Positions 56,676 to 64,000 of a stretch of DNA of 64,000 nt are shown here, in pieces. The notes beneath the pieces are model-generated. The model ran no database searches. It had not been told where the DNA came from and saw only the letters and a program-made list of their open reading frames with translations. The translations under genes were made by a program, and so were the position numbers. The DNA is from Camelus bactrianus (Eukaryota; Chordata; Mammalia; Artiodactyla; Camelidae): the NCBI RefSeq assembly GCF_048773025.1, contig NC_133570.1, forward strand, positions 21,488,001 to 21,552,000, given 5' to 3'. How positions within the stretch are numbered: the first letter of the stretch is position 1; each line of letters opens with the position of its first letter.

Positions 56676-56714
56676 CTCAGTGACACAGGTAGATGTGGAA
56701 GTGGGACACAAACC
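56676..56714 (+). other. V13 damaged recombination signal
   Basis: The heptamer reads CTCAGTG (56676-56682) because GCTCACAGTG became GCTCAGTG; spacer 23 bp; nonamer ACACAAACC 56706-56714 intact. Confidence 0.8.
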
Positions 56715-59700
56715 TCCCTGCCTGGCCTGGGACTCACCCCAGTCCCCTCTGAGTAGTGGGAGGTAATGCTGAGACCCGGGCATCCTCTAGGGTCCTGGCC
56801 CTGCTCAACCAGGGCTGAAGACTCTGTCCTTCAGGGCCTCGGTTTGTCCTGACGAAAAGGGAGAAGGTAGCTCTTCTGGGCTTCAAAGACTGAGGTCAGG
56901 TTTCGAAAGAAAAGGAAAGGTTTAGGAGCCACGATGTGTGACACTGGCCCCGGATGCGACCACGTGTCTGCTGGTGAAGGGGGCTGTGACAGATGCCAGG
57001 GTTCTGGGGGAATCCCTCTCCTCCAGGGGAAGCCCACAGAATGACGCCTGGGGCGAGGTCCTGTGCTTTCTGGGATGAAGGGTCCCCACCTCCTGGGGGC
57101 TGCCTAAGTTGTGGAGAGGGCTGAGCCCTGGGCCCCAAACCCAGGGCCCTCCTCCCCTGAGATGTGGCAGAAACTGCAGCGACAGTGCAGTCCCCACATG
57201 GGCTCCTCCTGTGGACCTTCCCCTGGACACATCGTCTTCTAGTTGGACCCTGGTCCAGAGCCCCCAAAACTACCATCTGATGGGTACAGACCTTCTGTTT
57301 AGGGAGAGAAATCTCCACATACAGATGGTGACGGCTGCACAACACTGTGAATGTGCTTTAGTGGCACTGAGTGTAAAGCCAAAAACGATCCTATTATGCA
57401 GGCTTCTCCAGAGACACACAGCCAGTAGGGTACAGAGATGGATTAGGAGGAACTGGCCATCAAGGTTATGGAGGCTGAGAAGTCCCAAGAGGCACCGTCC
57501 ACAGGTGAACCCCCGAGAGCCCGTGTGTGATTCTAAACTAAGGCCTCAGATCCAGGGAGGCTGACGTGCTTCTCATCAAGGGCAGGAGGGTGACGTCCCA
57601 GAGCTCGCCTGGGAGGAGGGGGTCCTGCATCCTCTGCCCTTTGGTCTTGCCAGGCCCCCAGGGATGGGATGCAGCCCACCCACACAGGAAGTGCTGCCTG
57701 CTTCTCTGAGCCCCCGGGTCCAAAGGCTAATGCTCTCATGTAACACACCCAACACCAACCAAAATGAGAACCAGTGGGACGTACTTGCCCAGCAGTGGAC
57801 ACACGAAGTGAACCATCATGGTGGTTAGTGGCACATTGCATGCATGGCTATTTTATTATATTTATTTAAATTGCTCAGTCTGAAATAAAGTACAGGAAAC
57901 AATTCTGAAGTCCTTTGACCAACAAAACAGGAGAAGGAGATGTGCAGTGATCACCATTCACCCTCTGCCTGGACACAAATTGGGGGGTTACTGGTGCTCA
58001 GTACAGTCTCTGTCTCTCACTCTCCATATTCTTGTATTTCAGATCTAACATCCATGTGTCCAGTTCACAGCCGCCACATCTCCCCGGAAACCCAGAACGT
58101 CTGTCACAGCTAACCAGCAGTGTTAGTGGAGACGATCCTCAGGCTCCCCCCTCACACGTGGCCAGCACTTCTCTCCGCTCCAGCTTCATCAGCTCAGAGT
58201 CCTTGTAACTCAAGGCAGTAGAGCTTCTGCAAAAGGTCCACAGAGAGGAGTGTGCTCGCTGTGCATGGTCAGACAATGTCTCTGTATTGTAAGAAATGCT
58301 CTCAGGGGCCCTTCACAATTGCATGAAAAACCCTAGACAGTAATTACAGTCATGCTAAGAAATCAGAACACTAATAAAGATGACAGAAAGGTTTATTTTT
58401 AAAAAGCCGGTCTTAATGTGCATTTGGTAAACCCGCAGGCTTTATAGGCACCTGAAGTTTCATCTGTCCCCGTAACAATGGCCGTGAGACACCCGTCACT
58501 CCCACCCACTTAGGACAGTGAGGACCAACCAATCCCGCCCAGCAGAGCCAGCAGGATCCAGGCCAGGCCTCTGCGTGGCCAAACCAGCCTCCCACTCCCA
58601 CAGATTCTCAGCTCTACCCTGGGACACAGCCCTGCTGACCTCCCCCAGCCAGGATGTGGTGGGGACAGCAGTGAGCCCTGGGGGCCCAGTGTTGTCACCC
58701 AGCCTGGCCCTCATGGCTCCTGTGCCCTGGTTAAGACACAGAGGACCAGGGCCTGACTCCTGGATACCATCCTGGGCTCACCTCACTTCTCTCTATTTAT
58801 CTGGGGACTTCTGCTCTCTGGGCCTCTGCTTTAACAGCTGTTAAGGCTTTGTTCCTTAAATTATAAAAAGGCCCCCAAATATATTATTGACTACAGAGAT
58901 AAGTGGCAAGGATCTCAGCGAGTCATGAGGTCCTGGAGTTCCCTGTCCTCCTTCTGCAGGAATCCTAGAAAGGGCTTCAGCCATCGGTATGATTTCCAGA
59001 TGGATTCCCAGTGGAATAAGCCGGAGAGTCCCTGTCTCCTCAAAAACGCAGATGATGCTGAGCTAGAAATTCACTCCCCACGAGCTGTGAGAGTGGGGAG
59101 ATGACATGAAAACAACAGGAAGAGGGATGAGGATGGTGATAGTGACGAGGATGGTGACGAGGATGACGTCTGCGCACAGATGTACTCAAGAAGCAGAAAC
59201 AGCATCACACAACTGCCCTCCTGGGGTGGGGATATTATCCATCTTGGTTCCTAAACACAAGGAGCCCTGGGTCCCCAGGGTACCATATACGTTGCTATGG
59301 ACACTGGCACTTTGCAGACAAGCTGAAGTTCATCTCGCACCCGCCACTCTAATAACAAATCCAAAGTGTCGGGAAGGGCATTTCCACCCCAAGATAAGGT
59401 TATGGGAACCGCACCTGCACCCTGTAGGCGCAATCTCTGCTGGGCGGGGCAGGGCTGGTGTCATAGCTGGCCCAGAGGCAGGGCTGGAATCCCTGCTCCA
59501 CATCTTCTTAGTGAGAGGCCTTCCGGGTGACCTGCAGGAAGGGAGCTCCTGGTCTGGCTCTCCTCCTCCAGCAGGGGGCAGCAGAGGCAACAGGAGCATC
59601 AGAACTGAGGCTGGGGCCACCCAGTTGGAGCCTGAGTGGGAATCAGCCCTGGGGGTCCACTGGGGTCTGAGGGTCAGGCCTGGCAGGAAGTTGGGACTGA

Positions 59701-60035
59701 CCACCTCATCCCCTGACAGCACAAGGACCACGTTGGAGGTTCACATGCACAGTGCCCCCCAGGACACTGAGGGGACAGGGCACAGTGCATCCCTCTTGTC
59801 TCTCTAGGATCCTGCCAGGCCCACAACCCCGCTGAGCCAACCCAGCAGAATCCACAGGCCGGGATGCTTGGGACAGTGGTCATGTGGTCAGAGACAGGAA
59901 GGGGACTGAGATCAAGGCCCAAGGAGGCCAGGTCTGATTTTCAGACATAAGAAGCCAGGGAGGAGGCTGAGTGAGTTGCCCTGGCTGAAAGATTAGTGAC
60001 TCCCCTCTCAGTGAGGAGCCCCAGGAAAGCGGTAA
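56715..60035. repeat. Duplicated spacer module, copy C (between V13 and V14)
   Basis: Paralogue of 896-4,147 and 47,500-50,821; GAT-rich array at 59,123-59,170. No gene seen. Confidence 0.85.
59568..59582 (+). promoter_or_regulatory. CTCF-core-like motif upstream of V14
   Basis: CCAGCAGGGGGCAGC, identical to the site upstream of V2, 468 bp before the V14 octamer, on the gene strand. Confidence 0.55.
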
Positions 60036-60087
60036 ATTTGCATAAACTCAAACCCTCCTACCCCAAAGCTCTGAGGGAATAAGAGGG
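60036..60087 (+). promoter_or_regulatory. V14 promoter: perfect octamer and TATA-like box
   Basis: ATTTGCAT 60036-60043 and GGGAATAAGAGG near 60075-60086. Confidence 0.9.
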
Positions 60088-60146
60088 ACCTTGAGGAGCC
60101 CTGCCCTGCTGCGGGGTCTCAGAGCAGAGCTCAGGGCACCTCCACC

Positions 60147-60923
60147 ATGGCCTGGACCCCTCTCCTGCTGTCTCTCCTCTCTCTCTGTACAGGTGCTGCC
60201 CCCAGGACTCAGACCCTTGGTTACCCAGACATCAGCCGGGCCCTGAATGTCAGCTCAGCACAGGGGATGTTGTGGAGTGCGTGGTCCTAGGGAATGACAC
60301 CCTGGTCCCCACCCTCACTCTCCTCTCCTATCCTGCAGGTTACGTGGCTTCTTCTGCACTGGCTCAGCCCTCCGCAGTGTCCGTGTCCTTGGGACAGATG
60401 GCTAGGATCACCTGCCAAGGAGGCAGCTTAGGAAGCAGTTATGCTTACTGGTACCAGCAGAAAACTGGGATTTCAAAATTGTAGAATAGATAAACAAGAT
60501 TATACTGCACAGCACAGGGAAATATACACAAAATGTTATGATAACTCACAGAGAAAAAAATCTGACAATGAGTGTGTATATGTCCATGAATGACTGAAAA
60601 CTTGTGCTGAACACTGGAATTTGACACAACATTGTAAAATGATTATAAATGAATAAATAATGTTTAAAAAAAGACTTCTTTAAAAAATAAAATAAAATAA
60701 AATAAAATAAAATGTTTTTTAAAAATTAAAAAAAAAAAAAAAAAGGAAGCCAGGCCAGGCCCCAGTGCTGGTCATCTATGATGATAACAGCGGGCACTCA
60801 GGGATCCCTGAGTGGTTCTCTGGGTCTGACTCAGGCTACACGGTCACCCTGACCATCAGCGGGACCCAGGTCGAAGATGAAGCTGACTATTACTGTCAGT
60901 CTTATGACAGCAGTGCCAATGAC
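60147..60923 (+). pseudogene. V14: IGLV3-like SSALA segment interrupted by an L1 tail
   Basis: Leader exon 60147-60192 ([15 protein letters not shown]), intron 146 bp, V exon 60339-60923 including the insertion. The 5' part reads [16 protein letters not shown] and [17 protein letters not shown] and stops when it enters the insertion at about 60,464. The 3' part resumes at about 60,746 with the rest of framework 2 ([11 protein letters not shown] in V1 register), open framework 3, DEADYYC and CDR3 start QSYDSSAND, followed by a perfect signal. Apart from the insertion I see no stop, so inactivation may be due to that single event. Confidence 0.94.
60464..60745 (+). mobile_element. 5'-truncated L1 3' end inserted in V14 framework 2
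   Basis: About 280 bp with CACAGCACAGGGAAATATAC, TTGACACAACATTGTAAAAT and a long A-rich tail (60,663-60,744) that contains an (AAAAT)n run. It splits CAGCAG|AAGCC of the V exon. A target duplication of GAA to AGAA is likely but too short to prove. The sequence is a relative, not a copy, of the tail at 16,330. Confidence 0.85.
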
Positions 60924-60962
60924 CACAGTGACCCAGGCAGATGGGGAAGTGGGACACAAACC
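60924..60962 (+). other. V14 recombination signal (23-bp spacer)
   Basis: Heptamer CACAGTG 60924-60930, 23-bp spacer, nonamer ACACAAACC 60954-60962, fully intact behind a disrupted V exon. Confidence 0.95.
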
Positions 60963-63900
60963 CCCTCCAACTCTGTCACCCTCTCTTCCAGCCCCAGGAG
61001 GTCTGTAGACAAAGCAGTGACAGATCTGGCTGGGTCCCTATAGATCTGAGCTCCCAGGATGTACTCCCCCCCCAGCCCTCCCTCCAGGCAGCTCTAAACA
61101 TGGTGAATCAGACCTGGTCTTAGGGTGGCTGCACAAGGATGTCCTGGTGTCTGGGCTGTGGAACGAGTAGGGCAAGGTGGGCCTGAATGAGAGGACAGAT
61201 AGAGGGAGACAAGGACCCACTGGTAATGGGCCCTCGATTTCTGTGTGTCAGTGACTGGCCACTCACCAGCCCAATTCTCCTGCACTGATCCCCAGAATCA
61301 CCCAGCTCATCTGAGCTCCTGAAGCTTTAGGTTCCAATGACAACCTAGGCCCCTGAGCAGATCAAACTAGTGTAGCAGACACTGTGGAGTCTCTCCTTCC
61401 GGCTGACACACCTCCCACTGGTGTTGGAGACTCTGCCAGCTCACAGCTATGCCCTCACCAGGTTGGGTCGTTGTTGTAGAGATGGGCTCCCCCAAGGTCC
61501 AGCCCCTTCCCTGCGTGTGACTCTGGTCCAGTGATGCCTGACACCAAGGTTCCAAGTCCTTGCCTCAGTTCAGGATGACATGCAGTGACTCCCACACAAG
61601 TCCTCAGCTGTCACCACAATGCAGCTGTGACCAGTGGCCTCCCTTGCTTTCTTCCAGGGAGATCACATTCAACCTCGTGCATGCATTTTTCCGAGTGAAT
61701 TTCCAAGGATCCCAAAAAGAAATGAATCATCTACAGGGAAGAGTATCAGAGAGGAGATCTGCACAGAGAGGACTCTGCAGCCTGCAAATAGTCCTAACCT
61801 TCTGATGAACTCCCAGAAGGGAGGAATCATCCTGATGTTGAGGAAGGAGCCACCGAAGATGTTGGAGGAAGTTCCGCAGAATCACAAACACATCAGAAGA
61901 GGGCTGCTCCCCAGTCAGAGGGGGAAGCTCCAAATTAAGGCCTCAGGGTGACCAGTCAGAAGAACTCACACTAGTAGTGGAGATAATCAGCCCCACATGA
62001 AAGGCCACCCTGGTTCCACTTAACAAAATGTAGAAGCAAGTGAAGAAAGGATTTGAGTGTCTCCAAGTCACTTTACAGAAACAACCAAAAAACAAAAGAA
62101 AAATCAAACATACAGGGAGAAATAAAAAATAACCTGTACCCAGCAAGGAAAATTCACAATACCTGAATCCTACCAAAAATATCCTATAAAGAATCAGGAG
62201 AATAAGAGCCATAATAAGTTGAAAAACTACTTAATCGAAGCTTGACCTGGAATTGCCCAGACAGACAAGCAGACAAAAGCAACGTTTATTACTTTATTCC
62301 ATTTTTTTTCTTGAGGTCGAGGAAAGATTGAACATGGTAAGTGGAGACATGAGACATTGAAAAATAATGCAAATTGAACTTCTACAAATGAAACCCACAG
62401 CAATTAAGATCAAAATACACTGGGTCAGACTGACAGCACTTAGATGTTGCAAAAGAAAAGATGAGTGAACCTGATGACATAGCAACCGAACCTAAACTCT
62501 GCAAATCCAAAAACAGAGAAAGTATGACCCCAAAATTGACCAGGGACATCACCCCGTCTCTAACACACCACTCATGCGGCCTGAGAGAAAGTCTAATGTT
62601 AACCTGTTTCCCACAGCATTCAAAGGTCTGGAATCTGACTGAAGCTCGGTTTCTGCGGGCAGGACAGGCAAATTCCAAGACTCAGGTGGACTGAGAAAGA
62701 CTTAGGAGGCCAGCAGGAGGGACTGAGAGATTCCTCGGGGACAGAGACCCGAGCTCCTGAGGCGACTGGGCACACGGAATTGGGGTGGGGGCTCAGCTCA
62801 CGCCAGCATGAACCCAGCTTAACTAATTACATGTGAACTGGCTCCAGTTCTGAATAAGGTCCCACCCTCAGGCACTCCCGGTTAGGACTCCAGCTGGTGA
62901 GTGTGAGGGGTCCCACACGCGTGTGTGCGCTTTGGGGTGGCCGGAAATTTTTCTCAGTGTCAAATGTCACAACCCCAAAACTGTTCCTTCATCATGTTCC
63001 TACTCCTGTTCCAATGCCTGTGCTGTGTAGTAAGTATCCGGATAAGGAATAAGGATGTTAACAGTTATAAGAGGAGTGAACATTCGTGAGTGCTTACTAC
63101 TTGTCAAGCACCATCAAAGTTCTTCCTATTTACTACCTTGTTGAATCACAAATAATCTGTGAGAAAGCACTCCCTTGACAACCCAGGTCACAGATGGGGA
63201 AACTGAGGCGTGCAGGGCTGAGCAGCTTGGTCCAAGTCAGAACAAGAATGTGGCAGCCCGGCAGCACACCAAGTTCTCTCCAGCCCGGAACCCCCGGTCT
63301 TCAGCACCTTCCTGCGGCCTCTCACTGTGCTTTCAGCTGAGACATGACATTTTCTAACGTGCAGGAAAGTCTTCTCTCCTATTTCAAACAGAAGTGACCG
63401 ATATTGTGACTTTGCTGTGCTGCCCTGTTCAATAGAAACAAAATTTGAAGCCCATCTGTCATTTAAAATTTTTTTCAATAACTCCTTAAAAAAATTAAGA
63501 GACGTAGATGCAATTCGTTTCCATGATAGATTTGCCTTAACTCTATGTGTTGAAAATATAATTTTCATTATGAATTAAATGTACAAATATTGAAACATTC
63601 TACACTACACTGTCCTAAATCTTTGGCACCTGCTGGGTATTTCAGATCGACAGCCTATCTCTACTGGGTCCATCAGCACTGCATGATGAGAGGCCACCTT
63701 GATTGTGGCCACCATATTGGACAGAGCAGGTGAGCTGGATGAGGTTTCCTTGGGTAACTGTGCCTTCAACATATAGCCCCCACCACCAGGAGGCGACAGC
63801 GGGTCCCAAACACAAAGGCCTCATTGGGGAGAAACTGCTGCTCCACTTTCCACCCAAGTCAGTGTCACTGAGGCCACCCAGAAATGAAGGGATTTATGTG

Positions 63901-64000
63901 TCCAGAAGGCTTCCTTCTGTAAGAAAACATAATAAATGCAATCTGACAGATCCAGCTGAGCCATCAAGCACAGTTTTATTATAATGCAGAATGAATAACA
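60963..64000. repeat. Duplicated 3' module, copy B (after V14)
   Basis: Paralogue of 38,282-41,560, lacking the polypurine tract. It runs to the right edge of the window at a point equivalent to about 41,580, some 760 bp before the V10 octamer in copy A. No gene seen. Confidence 0.9.
63080..63300 (+). mobile_element. MIR SINE relic, duplicated copy
   Basis: Paralogue of the MIR at 40,655-40,875, near-identical by eye because it was copied with the surrounding module. Confidence 0.85.

Noticed and set aside
125-60962. Kappa or T-cell-receptor V cluster
   Set aside because: Kappa V genes carry 12-bp-spacer signals; framework sequences ([30 protein letters not shown]) and 23-bp spacers are lambda. 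No TCR V motifs were seen.
41363-63800. CCACCAGGAGGCGACAG in both copies of the 3' module as a CTCF site
   Set aside because: It departs from the core at important positions (A within the GGGGGC block), so it is too weak to call.
1-64000. CRISPR arrays, operons, phage or bacterial mobile systems
   Set aside because: Spliced vertebrate immunoglobulin segments, L1, SINE and MIR elements show this is mammalian nuclear DNA; no such structure is present.

Overview
The window is 64 kb of vertebrate germline DNA and holds one thing of clear function: a cluster of immunoglobulin lambda variable (IGLV) gene segments. All 14 segments lie on the + strand. Each has an octamer promoter (or its remnant), a 46-nt leader exon, a short intron, a V exon and a recombination signal with a 23-bp (twice 22-bp) spacer. 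A V segment with a 23-type signal is diagnostic of lambda rather than kappa. No J, C or unrelated coding gene was recognised. The organism is most likely a camelid (camel, llama or alpaca): an antisense tRNA-derived SINE at 11.1-11.27 kb matches the tylopod SINE from memory, and L1 3' ends of even-toed-ungulate type are present. Species was not tested by alignment.

I number the segments V1-V14 from left to right. Eight look usable: V1, V2, V5, V6, V7, V9, V10 and V12. Six are pseudogenes: V3 (no start codon, altered donor), V4 (two stops), V8 (stop, small insertion, lost octamer), V11 (stop at the conserved Trp), V13 (leader and V-exon stops, damaged signal) and V14 (L1 insertion in framework 2). 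Subgroups separate by intron length: 'SYELT' IGLV3-like V1, V8 and V13 have 384 bp; 'SSALT/SSAVT' IGLV3-like V2, V6, V7, V11, V12 and V14 have about 145-151 bp; IGLV2-like V3, V4 and V5 have 115 bp; the IGLV4/mouse-V-lambda-x-like V10 has 116 bp; V9 is a hybrid with 140 bp.

Layout: 0-5 kb, V1 and V2; 5-14 kb, a V-poor stretch with an antisense L1, simple repeats, a solo LTR and the camelid SINE; 14-21 kb, the three IGLV2 units; 21-25 kb, sparse; 25-64 kb, a repeatedly duplicated IGLV3 array (V6-V9, V11-V14) with V10 in the middle. Spacers belong to a few duplicated modules present two or three times. Modules have been exchanged between subgroups, so V8, V9 and V11 carry a promoter or 3' flank from a different subgroup than their V exon.

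The segments act as alternatives: in a developing B cell one V is joined by RAG to a downstream lambda J, beyond the right edge if the usual order holds, and its promoter then drives the rearranged light chain. The most interesting unexplained structure is a series of strong CTCF-core-like motifs, nearly all in the same orientation as the genes and usually 0.3-1.2 kb upstream of each V. This could be an architectural layer for V-gene scanning. The mosaic modules, patchy identity between duplicates and reuse of CDR cassettes suggest unequal crossing-over and gene conversion.
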